Source: Lojkania enalia (Eukaryota > Ascomycota > Dothideomycetes > Pleosporales). Taken from it: DNA of 64,000 bases. Under the pieces are notes generated by a model. The model made no database searches, was not told the origin of the DNA, and worked only from the letters and a program-made list of their open reading frames with translations. Of the stretch, positions 45,193-55,607 are shown piece by piece. A program made the translations under genes and the position numbers. Location: positions 62,001 to 126,000 of the forward strand of contig ML986610.1 of NCBI GenBank assembly GCA_010094045.1. The letters run 5' to 3'. Position 1 is the first letter of the stretch, and each line of letters starts with the position of its first letter.

Positions 45193-46275
45193 ATGAACTT
45201 CCGCAGTTCGCTCCTGCTCACGCATATCCTGTCGCTGCAGCGCTTGCACCGCGCCTCGGCCGCTCTGTCCAGCAGTACAAATAGCACATTGTTCAACCTG
45301 TTGAACTGGAGCCCGCTCCAGCAATCCCCGCTGTCGTTGTTCTCTAGCTCCTCTGCAAACATGACGCGCCGCGCACCTGTGATATCCATTGCGCACGGCG
45401 GCGGGCCCATGCCGATCCTCGGAGACCCCTCGCAGGCCCAGCTCACGCACTCGATGAAGACTAGAGTCCCGCAGATTCTGAAATTGGGCACGGACGAGGC
45501 GCCCAGGGCCATTGTGCTGGTCACCGCGCACTGGAGCACGGAAGAGGTTACGGTGTCGAGCGGGGCGAAGCACGAGTTGTATTATGATTACTATGGGTTC
45601 CCGCCCGAGAGCTATGAGTTGAAGTATGATGCGCCAGGAAGCCCGGAGGTCGCGGGGATGGTGGAAACTGTGCTTAGGGAGGCGGGAGTAGGGTGTAGGA
45701 AGGATGGGACGAGAGGTTCGTATATGCGTTTCTTCTGCTATTCTAACGGATGGAAAAAAAAAAAGGGGGGAAGTACGTATGCTGATGTTTGGATATGTGT
45801 AGGCTGGGACCACGGCGTGTTCGTCCCCATGCTGCTCATAAATCCCGCAGCCTCCATCCCCATCGTCCAGCTCTCCGTCCTCTCCTCCGAATCTCCAACC
45901 ACGCACTTCGCCATCGGCCGCGCCCTCTCCCGCCTCCGTGATCAGAATATAGCGATCATCGGCTCTGGCTTCGCGTCCTTGCATAACCTGCGCACAATGT
46001 TTAGCGGCCTGGCGCGTACGCCGGCCTTCAAGGCGCTGAACGAGGAGTGGAGTAGACAAGTCACAGACGCTGTGTTGACCGAGGATATCGAGGATCGCGG
46101 CAGGAAGTTTGAGGGGTGGAGGGCTTGGAAGGGCGCTTATGATATGCACCCCAAGGGCGGCGCGGAGCATTTTCTGCCGTTGATTGTGTGCGCTGGTGCG
46201 GGAGGAGACGGAAAAGGCAAGGCATATGCGGATGAGATGTTGGGGTTGGACATGTGGAGCTATTACTGGGAGTAA
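45193..46275 (+). CDS. LigB-type extradiol ring-cleavage dioxygenase
   Basis: A homolog of 4,5-DOPA and other aromatic-ring dioxygenases that use a non-haem metal. Exons 45193-45715 and 45803-46275 give 331 aa. The 87-nt intron is a multiple of three without stops, but it interrupts the conserved join GTRG-WDHGVFVP and has proper GT..GTAG ends, so it should be removed. Family motifs are SIAHGGGPMPILGD, VTAHWS, YDYYGFPPESY, GWDHGVFVPM and GSGFASLHNLR, with the His residues that form the metal site. The first 56 residues before MTRRAPVIS are Arg/Ser/Leu-rich and lack acidic residues, which fits a mitochondrial presequence. The alternative start at 45361 would give a 275-aa cytosolic form. The substrate is unknown. 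Confidence 0.9.
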   Translation: MNFRSSLLLTHILSLQRLHRASAALSSSTNSTLFNLLNWSPLQQSPLSLFSSSSANMTRRAPVISIAHGGGPMPILGDPSQAQLTHSMKTRVPQILKLGTDEAPRAIVLVTAHWSTEEVTVSSGAKHELYYDYYGFPPESYELKYDAPGSPEVAGMVETVLREAGVGCRKDGTRGSYMRFFCYSNGWKKKKGGSTYADVWICVGWDHGVFVPMLLINPAASIPIVQLSVLSSESPTTHFAIGRALSRLRDQNIAIIGSGFASLHNLRTMFSGLARTPAFKALNEEWSRQVTDAVLTEDIEDRGRKFEGWRAWKGAYDMHPKGGAEHFLPLIVCAGAGGDGKGKAYADEMLGLDMWSYYWE

Positions 46276-46901
46276 GAATGAAGGTGGAAACTGCGTTGTG
46301 ATGGGATAGCCACTACCGTGTTTCTTCCTGAAAGTGTATGATAGTAGATTATGAATTGTGTTCCACCGCTTCATAGCATTGAGTGTGATGCTTTCTTCTA
46401 GTAAGAGACTTGTTATGTAGGTGCGTACACGTGTTGGCTACGCGTAGTCGGCCGTTAGTTGACAAGGAACATTGTCGCTCAACATGGGATCTCGGAGCTG
46501 GTCCAACGCTCCAATAGTGTCCTCACGTTTTTCATCACTAACATATCATATCGTTTGGGACAGTAAGACCTAGTCATTAAACCAAGATTGCATTTTAGTC
46601 ATAGAACCCTGGACCATGCTCGGACCATTTGCAAAGAGCTGCCATTCCCAGAGTATAGCTGCTTTCCCTCAACGCCCCGATCCACCGAGTTGATATGCAT
46701 GATGTACAAAACTGAAGTTCCCAATCATAAGACGTCAACACTAGAGAGTGTCAATGACGTCAATCGCACTGAGCCGAAAGAATCCTCTTTGCTGTGATAT
46801 ATGCAGAGACGAAGTTGAATAAAGCAAGAGCAGTAACCCATGTCACTGCGCTTCGCTCCAACTGGATACTATATTGGACGTAGTAGACTAGAAAGCGTGG
46901 T
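46276..46901. other. Convergent intergenic region
   Basis: 3' flanks of the dioxygenase (+) and the small basic protein (-). No gene recognised. Confidence 0.5.
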
Positions 46902-47620
46902 TTAGATCTCGTCTTTGACCGCCTCAGAAGTATCAGCGTCGCCTGTTGATCGTCAGATGCCGTACATCTAGAGCTCGATAGCCACCATTTGGGTATACAT
47001 ACCAAGGTCGTCGGCGCCATCGGGCGAGTTCTCGCCACTGTCTTGACAGCCCTTCTTTCTGTTGGTGGCCTTGTCCTTCTTGGGCGCGGCTTTCTTGGGA
47101 GCTCGCTTCTTCGGCTTCGCGCCTTCGGAGTCATAGCCCTCGTCACCCTCATCGCCGTTGTTGCTGGTCTCAGGTATCTTGGCCTTTTTTGAGTCGGGAT
47201 CGCTGCCACCAGCAGTTTCGTCGGCTTTGCGCTTGAGTACACGTGCTTGCTTAGCCGACGAAGTCCTGTTTTCACCATTGGAGCTTCCTCCGAGGAAGGT
47301 AGCGAACGATGGTTGAGCCTCCATAGCCTTGCGCTTGATCACCGGGTATAGCTTCTTGAGAGTGCCAGCTGTGTTTCCTGTAAGGCTAGCCATCAGGTCA
47401 TAGTCGTACTGCAAATGTAAGTATCTTCTATCTTCTTGGCCGTAGCAAAGGCGTCAAAGCGGGGAGAGCGCATGCAGGTATGGAGGAGAGATGCTTTGCC
47501 CAATATTACCTTGTCAGAACCGATAGATGAGATGAAGGCTGCAGCGAGCCACTTGGTCTCCTTTGCGTCGAAGCCGGCAATAGGTTCAACCCCAGCATTG
47601 GCATCCCTTTTTGGTGGCAT
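46902..47620 (-). CDS. Small basic, probably nuclear protein
   Basis: Exons on the minus strand, 47620-47510, 47408-47003 and 46942-46902, give 185 aa with consistent phases. The N-terminal ~75 residues form a compact, probably helical domain (ETKWLAAAFISSIGSDKYDYD across the first splice, then GTLKKLYPVIKRKAM). It resembles short Myb/HTH-like segments found in many small fungal nuclear proteins, though no confident family match is possible by eye. The second half is strongly basic with Lys-Arg-Pro-Ala motifs (KPKKRAPKKAAPKKDK), like histone H1 tails, and ends with an acidic tail (VKDEI). DNA or chromatin binding is inferred from composition only. Confidence 0.75.
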
Positions 47621-49955
47621 TTTGGGGACGGACTGCCTTTTTAGAATAAGAGTTCGAGGAAGAGATTGCAAAGGTTGTAGATGGTAAAGAAATGGTAGCT
47701 TGTGCGACTGAGGGTGGTTGTGGTGTGGGCTGTGGCCGAGGAAGAGAAGAGGAAGAATGAATTGTGGTGAGAGGACCTAAAGTGTTTGAAGGTGAAAGAC
47801 GAAATAGCGCGCTCATCGCAAATACATAGATAAAGCAGTATTAGGTGACATGCGAAGTGCAGTGTTTATCTAGGGACATAAGCAGCATTTGAATGTGAAA
47901 GTGAGGTACTTTGGTCTTGCGCCTTTACCTTTGTCACCACCACCACTACCACTACTACTACTACTGCTACTTCCTCTTCCTCCTCCTCCTCCTCCTCCTC
48001 CCCCTCCTCCTCCTCCTCCGGCTACTGACTGCATTGCCTACCCGGAAAACCAACAGTGATCTCTTATGTTCACCTTGATTGACCCCTCATTACTGTGGCT
48101 TTAACGTTCCGTAATTATTCTAGCCCGCCGTTTGAGAATGACAAATCACTTTGTAAGTAGTAAGAGTGTGGCATCGGGGCTACTGTGTTGTACCTCTAGC
48201 CCAAGGCTTTCGCCTGCTATGGCAAAACGAGTCTAAGAGCGTCCGTAATGCTATTAGCGCCAAAAGAGAAACATGATCGTGAAGGACTCAGATTGCCGCA
48301 AGGATCCAAATGTCGGCGAAGTGCTCGCCTTTTGTGACCTCCAAATTGTCTTCACTGTATTGGAGTGGCTGAATGCAGTGCAACTCGCATGGAGATATAG
48401 ACGGGGCCGGATGTCACCTGCCAATGTTGGAATTGGGCATTGGGAATGGTAGCCGTTGGGGACCGAGGAGATTGGGCAGGTAGGTAAAAGAAATATGTGC
48501 TATTTGGAAGCGCAAGGATAAGACAAGTCAAGTGGCCGCTGGCCATGTTCCACACTTTCTAATTTTTTTTTTTTTATCCGGAGCTTCCCGGTCACGTCTT
48601 GGCAGTCAACACGGAGCCCTTGTACGTAGAGGGTTGAATGAAAACGTTGACAGGAGTGGACAAACGCATTCCCCAGCAGTTGCGGAGACAGTAAATGCGC
48701 CGACTCGGTGCAATGCGATCGGGACCGGAAGCCCTCCCGACGGCTACTACCATCCGAGCCGGCCTGGATCCAGGGCCGTGGGATGTACTGCGGGCGATTG
48801 CGAGCGTCAAGCACCAGTTACAATAGTCGGATGGCGAGGAATTGTGCAGAGGTGGTACGATATCCCCACTTGGAAGAGAGGTAAGACCCAATTAGCAACG
48901 CTATCACGGCTGGACCGGGGTGTGGTGAGAGAAAGGCTGAATTCAAGGACTGCGGGTTCCAGGGGAAATCGTTTGCGGCACAGCTGTAGTTGTGCAGGCA
49001 GGTGACTGATATTGGACTCAACGAGAGGGAATCGTGTGGAGCAGACAACTTCGTGTCCTCTACGCATGAGGGTGGCGTATAGACACAGCGGAAGGGGGCC
49101 ACGACAGTGTTGACAGGACGGACATGAGCGTCTGCAGAAGGGAAGAGAGACGGAGAGGCGGTGGGGTGCGATGTTCCTGTGCCGTGGTCTTGGACGGCCT
49201 AATGTAGGTGGCGGAGGATGAGGTTAGAGTCTGGAGCAAGAGGAGACGATGGGACGGGCGCCAAGGCGAGTAGCGGACGTTTTCTTCTGCGCCGGGATGC
49301 TCGCCACGTCCATGGTAGACGGCCGTGCTGCGGTCTGGCAATCCAGCTATGTACAATAATGCCTACCGTAGGTACATAGGGCGCTGATGCGCGGGACGGG
49401 GGGCTCGCGGCCGCTGTTGTGAGGAGGAGCTGTTGGGGCCTGCGGTGGATAGATTCCCTGGATGGATGGCGGCCAGCGGTGGCGGGCGGACGTGCAGGAC
49501 GCTAGGGCGATCAGCGCGCCGCGGGCCGCAGGGACACTGGCACTCGCTGGCACTGGCCCGCACTAGATATGTTATGTACTGGTGTACTGGCGGCGCGCTG
49601 GACACATTCTGGCCCCTGTTGCGGGCACAACGCGCGCGCCCTGGTCCTGGAGGGGGTCTCCAAAAAAGAAAACGAGGACAATTTTGATATTCACGAGCGT
49701 CCGAGGCCCCCACACACCCATCCCTCCCTCCCTTCATCCATACCAACTCTAGCTCCTCCGCTGCCTGTCCTCATAACCTCGAGTCTCCCTCCGCTGCATC
49801 CTTCCTTCTCTCTGCGGCTCACCCACTGTCTCCGCTGTCATATTTTGTCCCCACTCTCTCCAAGATCCGCTCCCTCTCCGCTCCCCTCTCCACAACCACC
49901 ACCACCACTATCGCCAGCGGCCTCTCCCCCCTCCCCCGGCGAGAGAGACAGCGCC
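47621..49955. other. Intergenic region with trinucleotide repeats
   Basis: Between the divergent small basic protein gene and pyrG. Trinucleotide microsatellites lie at 47934-48025. The last ~300 bp before pyrG are strongly pyrimidine-rich on the plus strand, typical of fungal housekeeping promoters. Confidence 0.6.
47934..48025. repeat. Compound trinucleotide microsatellite (ACC/ACT/CTC)n
   Basis: Runs of ACC, CTA and CTC units, the last being the longest, interrupted by a few substitutions. Confidence 0.95.
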
Positions 49956-51237
49956 ATGGCCGTCCACCACCCCACCTGGGCTCTCTCCTACCGCGAGCGC
50001 GCGGCGAACCCGTCGACCGGCCCCCTCGCCTCGTACCTCCTGCGCCTGATCTCCATCAAGAAGACGAACCTGTCGCTGTCCGCTGATGTCGACACCTCCG
50101 CCGAGCTGCTCACGCTAGCCGAAGAGGTCGGTGACTCCATTTGCGTCCTCAAGACACACTGCGACATCGTGACGGACTGGACCGAGCGGACGGCCAAGGC
50201 ACTGCGTGATATTGCCCGGAGAAAACATTTCCTCATCTTCGAGGACCGCAAGTTTGCCGATATTGGTGGTACGCTCCCCCCCTAATCTTTCGGCCTCCAC
50301 ACCCTCACATATGCATGAACCCCCCTTCTCATGCGGCTTACGCAGCTCCGGCCTATATACCAAACTCGGACAGTGTCTGATGTGCAGCTTTATAGGCACC
50401 GTGAAAAAACAGTACACCGGAGGCTATCATCGTATTGCGACATGGGCCGAGATTACGAACGCACACATCCTCCCTGGCCCAGCCATAGTCACGGCCCTCC
50501 ACCAAGCCGCAAGCCAAACTATCGCAAAGTACAACACTGCCGTGCACACCGAGATCTCAGGGCCTCCCCCCCTGCCCAAGGGAGCTGCCGAGGATAACGA
50601 AGAGGACGAAACCCCAACCGGCGAAGTCGCCGTAGAGTCGCCAATGGAGAACGAGGACTCAGAGGAGAGGCGGCTAAGCATCAAGCTCATGGACCGAAAG
50701 CATAGCGTTGTGAGCATTAGCACTACCATCTCCACTCGGACGGAAAGCATATCGCCTCGGCCGCAACCTGATTTCCACCCCGATGAAGCGTTTGCCCTCG
50801 ACGCTCCAACCCTGCTCGCTCGCCTTGGTGAAGCTCCCTACCTCCGATCATTGCTCCTACTCGCCGAGATGAGCTCCGAGGGACACCTCCTTACCCCAGA
50901 GTACTCAAAGAAGTGCGTCGAGATCGCTCGGCAGAACCGCGAATTTGTTATGGGTTTCATTGCGCAGCGGAGCCTCAACGCGGAGCCGGAAGACAACTTC
51001 ATCACCATGACGCCCGGCTGCCAACTGCCTCCGCCTGGGAAGGAAGGAACAAAGCTAGGCGATGGACTGGGCCAGCAATACAACACGCCTAGCAAGCTCA
51101 TCCTGGAACAAGGCTGCGATATCATCATCGTCGGCCGAGGCATCGTCAACGCGCCGAACCGGCAAAAAGAAGCGGAGCGCTACAGGGAAGAAGGCTGGAA
51201 GGCCTACGAAGAGAGGGTCGGGAATAAGAAGGGGTAG
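49956..51237 (+). CDS. pyrG: Orotidine-5'-phosphate decarboxylase (pyrG/URA3)
   Basis: The last step of de novo UMP synthesis, OMP to UMP plus CO2, in the cytosol. Exons 49956-50268 and 50396-51237 give 384 aa. The active-site motif DRKFADI is at residues 97-103, and intron 1 falls just after it, before TVKKQY. Further family blocks are LKTHCDI, GYHRIATWAEI, LLLAEMSSEGHL, FVMGFIAQ, TPGCQLPPPGKEGTKLGDGLGQQY (shown in two parts: TPGCQLPPPG and GDGLGQQY) and DIIIVGRGI. An acidic insert of roughly 90 residues (about 160-250) is usual for filamentous ascomycete enzymes and explains the length relative to yeast. A polypyrimidine leader precedes the ATG. Confidence 0.97.
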
Positions 51238-52111
51238 AGCATCCCCCCAAAAACAATCCACCCACCTTCCTCTCATGCCTTTAAGAAAAACATATTTTAG
51301 ATCACCGCACCCTCTCATCGGGCTACATCTTGCCTGGGAAATGTTTTTATGAGTTAGAAAGACTGATGAGTGGATTTATAGGTTCTACGCTGCAGACTAT
51401 TCGGCTCTGACCAGCCTCGAATGCTGTCCTGATACGGGTGATTCGCAGCAGCAGCAAGGGCCGTGGCATATGGAGCAGGAGCATATCATCGAGTATCCGC
51501 TCTGGCATTGGACGGCGTACCTGGACTGGAGCGGCATTCTCGTGCATGGGGCCAGCGGGGAAAAGGAAACGTAGCTGGGCATTATATCACAGTCGGCTGT
51601 CTGTCTGAATCGGAGTTTCGCGGAGCTAGGTCCCTGGAAGTTCCGGTTGATCGAATAAGTACAGGCATAGGTATGCATGGCTAGGATGGAATGGGATGCG
51701 AAATCATACGTGTCTGTCTGTATTCTTGGCGGATCTGTGCTCTATCAATTGGTACAGATGTATTCACGGCCTTATCAACGGCCTTTGGCTCTCTCTCATT
51801 CCAAGAGTGTAGCGTTATGAAAGTCGTTGAGCAGCGTTCTATCAGCTGATGATGGCTATTCGATGTGGTATACGTCTCGGACTAGTTCCTCAGCGATATA
51901 CTAACTAACGCATCCGCTAATTGGTATCAAATCAATCAATATGCATGTGCATGTGCATGTGCCAAACCCTCGCCCTCACACATTCTACCACCAGAACTAA
52001 AAATCACAATTCAGGATTCGATATGTACAACCGCCCAACTCCTGCCCTGCATCCCGAACATCTACTACAGGATCCGGTATATGATGTGTGTGATATTCCC
52101 TATTACCATTC
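51238..52111. other. Convergent intergenic region
   Basis: 3' flanks of pyrG (+) and FET3 (-). A short ATGTGC tandem lies near 51942-51961. No gene recognised. Confidence 0.6.
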
Positions 52112-54314
52112 CTACCCAGTCTTCGCCTTCACCGGCATCATTCCATACCAAGAAATAACTCCCAACCCCAAAAATGCCGCCACGCAACTAAATACCAGCG
52201 CCACAATACCTCTCGCCGTAAAGCCCGCTGGGAGCTCCCCAGGCGATCTAAACTCGCCCGTCAGATCGAGTAAATCTTGTGTGTTACCGGCCGCATTCCC
52301 GGCTGTGGGTGAGTTGAGGATAAGGCAGGTGTCGTAGTGGTCCGACGGGATTTTGTTGGCGAGTTGAGATTGGATAGAGAGGGGGGATTCGATGATGGTG
52401 GCGACGAGGCCGGAGACTACGTGCCATTCTATGTGGCAGTGGAAGAACCAGACTCCTGCGTAATGTCAATATCAGTATCAGCCATCTACGAGCTTGCAGA
52501 ATAGGAAGGGGACGCTTACCTGGGTTGTCGGCGCGGAATCGCATAACGGCGTTGCCGTTTGGTCGGACAAGCACGGTGTCGCGTTTCATGGGGGTGGAGG
52601 GGAACGATGAGGAAGAGGAGGGATCGTAAAAGCCGGCTTCGTCGTCAGAGCGCGAGATTACTTGGAACGTGTGGCCGTGGAGGTGGAAGGGGTGTCTTTG
52701 TTAAGGTTAATGGATGATCTATGAATATAGTAGGGAATGTGAATAAAAGTGGAGGGCAGAAGGAAGTGGTGTAGGAACAGAAATGGGATAGCAGTAGAGA
52801 GGCGTATGACTTACTTCCCAGGGTCGTCATTGTTCAAGATGATTTCGACGACCTCGTTAGGCTCGAGAAGGAATTGGTTTGTGTTCGAGCCGTAGATTGT
52901 CGGGTTCGTTGCATTAGGACCGGTTGATAGGACGGTATAAAGGGTAGGTACCTTCGGCCTGACATAGGTCACATCGTTGAAGAAGGCACTGTGAAAGTGT
53001 TAGTCACGTGCTTGACTTCTACCCACCTTTCTTAATATATCAGAGAAATGATGGCAAGGGGACGCGCTCACTAGTTTGCACCGTCGTCCAAATTATCCAT
53101 CTTCAGATCCAGTCTAATGGTTCGATCAACCTTATCGTAAAGCTCCTCCTTGTCCCAGGGCACAAGGGAAAAGTCATCGAATGGCTCAAAAGCATTGACA
53201 TCTTTTGGTGGATGCTTTTCCAAACTATCGTCATACACCAACCAGCCTGTCACATTTGAATTGAGGCCATCAGGCACTACATCAAAGAGATCCTAAGATC
53301 ATTATTGTCAGCGCCAACTCTCGCTAAAAGGCTTGCCTTGGCATGGCAAAGCTTGAGAGTACAGAGATCCCTGTAGTAAATTGGGGTAAGAGGGGGGGAT
53401 TAAGGGGAAAAGAGCTTACCTGATCCATTGCTCCGACAAATGCAAAGTTGGCATCGGTGTTGTTTTTCGCAGTTATCAGGACGCTGTATCGTTGTGCGGC
53501 CGTCATGTATATCATATCTGCGTCTGTGGGCTCCGTGTAGCTGCCATCCACTTCTACGATCTGCATGGTGTGGTCTTCAAACCAAATATAGTGCGCGGCG
53601 AATGCACCTATATTAATCATTCTGACCAGGTACGTCCTCCCAGGTGTAATTGAGATTGTGAGATTTTGCGTCTCATTGACGAGGGCCGAGTTAGGGACTG
53701 GTTCGGCACCGGATGGATTGGCCACACTCATGAAGAACGCGAGGAGTGGGTTCATAAGGTCGTGATACCAGTCGGAGAAGGTCAGGACGAGCTCTTCATC
53801 GTATAGGTCTTTGTGCGGATCCTCTGGGTCGTGGACGATGAGGGGACCACGCAATCCATCAGGATATTGGCCTTTAGCATGCGAATGGTACCAGTAAGTG
53901 CCTGGTTGGTCAACCTAAGTGGTCTAGTTAGCAGTTGCACGGAGTCGAGCGCGTGGCTTGTAAATATACCGTGAAGTTGTACGTAAACGAGCTGCCAGGT
54001 GCAATACCACATTGAGTTACGCCGATCGCCCCATCCATGTGGTTCGTGCCATTCATATACAAGCCATGGAAATGAAGGCTCGTAGACTCATTCCCAAGGG
54101 AGTTTTGGACGTTGACGATGAGGCGATCGCCTTTTGTGACCGAAATGGTCGGAATTGGCCATTGACCATTGATGCCGATAACTGGACGGATGGCCTGACC
54201 GTCCGGATTTGCGTACACCCAGCCTATGTCGAAATCATATGTCACCGTTGCAGCCTGCACCAGCGAAAGGAGCAGAGATTTTGCAAGAAGGAAATGGGAT
54301 AGAGAGATTGCCAT
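52112..54314 (-). CDS. FET3: FET3-type ferroxidase (multicopper oxidase)
   Basis: The cell-surface ferroxidase of reductive iron assimilation: it oxidises Fe(II) and passes Fe(III) to the FTR1 permease. Six exons on the minus strand, 54314-53970, 53914-53420, 53292-53072, 52988-52815, 52695-52520 and 52455-52112, give 584 aa with consistent phases. There is an N-terminal signal peptide ([15 protein letters not shown]) and three cupredoxin domains. All copper motifs are present: HFHG and WYHSH in domain 1, HPFHLHGH and HCHIEWH near the C-terminus. A C-terminal transmembrane helix ([24 protein letters not shown] in two parts: [15 protein letters not shown] and VISWYGM) and a short tail mark the Fet3 class rather than secreted laccases. 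It is transcribed divergently from FTR1, its functional partner. Confidence 0.95.
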
Positions 54315-54514
54315 TGTCCTATGTTTTGGAGAGATGAGGTTCCTAGCCGGGGTGGGAAGGAACCTTGGAAAGATCGAAGGCAGGAGCACAGGGTCTAGCG
54401 TCCAAACAATGAGATGCCTTCTCTTCTACTTAGGTATGTGTGTACAGAGCAGCGACGGGCGAGGGTAAAGATTAGATTGATAATGATAAGATCGACTATA
54501 AGCTGAGAGACACG

Positions 54515-54523
54515 ATCAGATAA
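54515..54523 (+). promoter_or_regulatory. SreA-type GATA site ATCAGATAA
   Basis: Perfect match to ATCWGATAA, about 200 bp upstream of the FET3 start codon. Confidence 0.8.
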
Positions 54524-54595
54524 ATCGGAACTACCCGTGCCAGAAGCAACTGCAGCTGAGACGAGGGATTCCGAACTTCGGTAGGGGCTCGGCGC

Positions 54596-54604
54596 ATCTG
54601 ATAA
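54596..54604 (+). promoter_or_regulatory. SreA-type GATA site ATCTGATAA
   Basis: Perfect match to ATCWGATAA. Confidence 0.8.
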
Positions 54605-54914
54605 TTTGCTAATGCATCATTGCAGCGACTCGAGCAATCGGTGAAATAGAGGCGATAAGGCAAGACGGGGCTCCCCGGATTCGTGGATCAAACGGATGAA
54701 TCGAAGCCTGTTGTTGCAGCTATGGGAGTGGGGCCTCGACGAAAAGCAAAGCAAACAATGGTCATCCGGCACCAAGAGCAGAGACGTTGGTAGCAATTGC
54801 AGGAATTTTAGACGAGAGGGGCCCTATAGGTACGAAAAAAAACGATCGCCGGCGCCGACAAGAGGTCGGCGTCGTATGACCACAGATCGATGGTGGACAT
54901 CATACGGGCCGAGT

Positions 54915-54923
54915 TTATCAGAT
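54915..54923 (-). promoter_or_regulatory. SreA-type GATA site ATCTGATAA
   Basis: Perfect match to ATCWGATAA on the minus strand; a TGATAA follows immediately. Confidence 0.8.
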
Positions 54924-55209
54924 GGCCTGATAATCCAGTCCAAGGTCGAGCGGCGTTCACTTGGTAGCGCCGTTTGGTAGAAATGATGATTCCAGGCCTG
55001 CAAAAGCTGACGCTGGATCGACAGCTTAGTGCACGGGAAAGTCTTAAATTTGCTTGGCTTCAGGCCGAACCCGATCGCCGGTATGCTGTCGAGCTCGAGC
55101 GGGCAAGCAGCGTCCTGCGGGGAGGCTGGAGAAGAGGTATTATTTTGCTCGAGGAATTTTGCATGGAGCTCTGCCAGGCGACAAAGACGACCTCCATGGA
55201 AGTTGCCAG

Positions 55210-55218
55210 TTATCAGAT
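55210..55218 (-). promoter_or_regulatory. SreA-type GATA site ATCTGATAA
   Basis: Perfect match to ATCWGATAA on the minus strand. Confidence 0.8.
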
Positions 55219-55447
55219 CTAGCAAAGAGCCCGCCTGGATTCGATTGGAGCGCCACATCGCATTTGGGCCCGGCTCGGGCTCGTCTCTTGCTCGAGGTAA
55301 AAACCATCAGCCCATGTCCACAGCCGTCCTGTAGTGGCAGAGGCGAGGCCCAATGACACATACCGACTTCGGCCCCGGTCCATGCATGCCCGCTTCCGTT
55401 TGAAAGGCCGCTCTATCCCGGTAGTGCAACTGCCAGATAAGATCTGC

Positions 55448-55456
55448 ATCTGATAA
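55448..55456 (+). promoter_or_regulatory. SreA-type GATA site ATCTGATAA
   Basis: Perfect match to ATCWGATAA, about 150 bp upstream of the FTR1 start codon; a CCAGATAAG motif lies 15 bp upstream. Confidence 0.8.
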
Positions 55457-55607
55457 AATCGTCCTCCCCGTTCCCTCTCCACCTACTCCGCCCAACCTTC
55501 CTCGAGCCAAGCATTATTGCTCCCTTGCACCGACCGGAACTAGTCGCTCTAGACTGCAAAGTCGTGTAGTTTGGACCTCGCATCAACCGTCTTGCTGGAT
55601 AGCAACA

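Larger units (their letters stand above)
54315..55607. promoter_or_regulatory. Bidirectional FET3/FTR1 promoter
   Basis: A 1.3-kb shared promoter with five perfect ATCWGATAA sites, the consensus of SreA-type GATA factors that repress iron uptake in iron-replete cells. They lie on both strands between 54515 and 55456. Additional single GATA motifs occur near 54475-54490 and 55433, and a CCAAT box, the binding site of the HapX partner complex, at 55350-55354. Co-repression of both genes under iron sufficiency is inferred. Confidence 0.85.

Noticed and set aside
45151..46374. 407-codon minus-strand open frame antisense to the dioxygenase
   Set aside because: It mirrors a GC-rich coding region, has no domain signature, and the plus strand encodes a clear LigB protein with conserved motifs.
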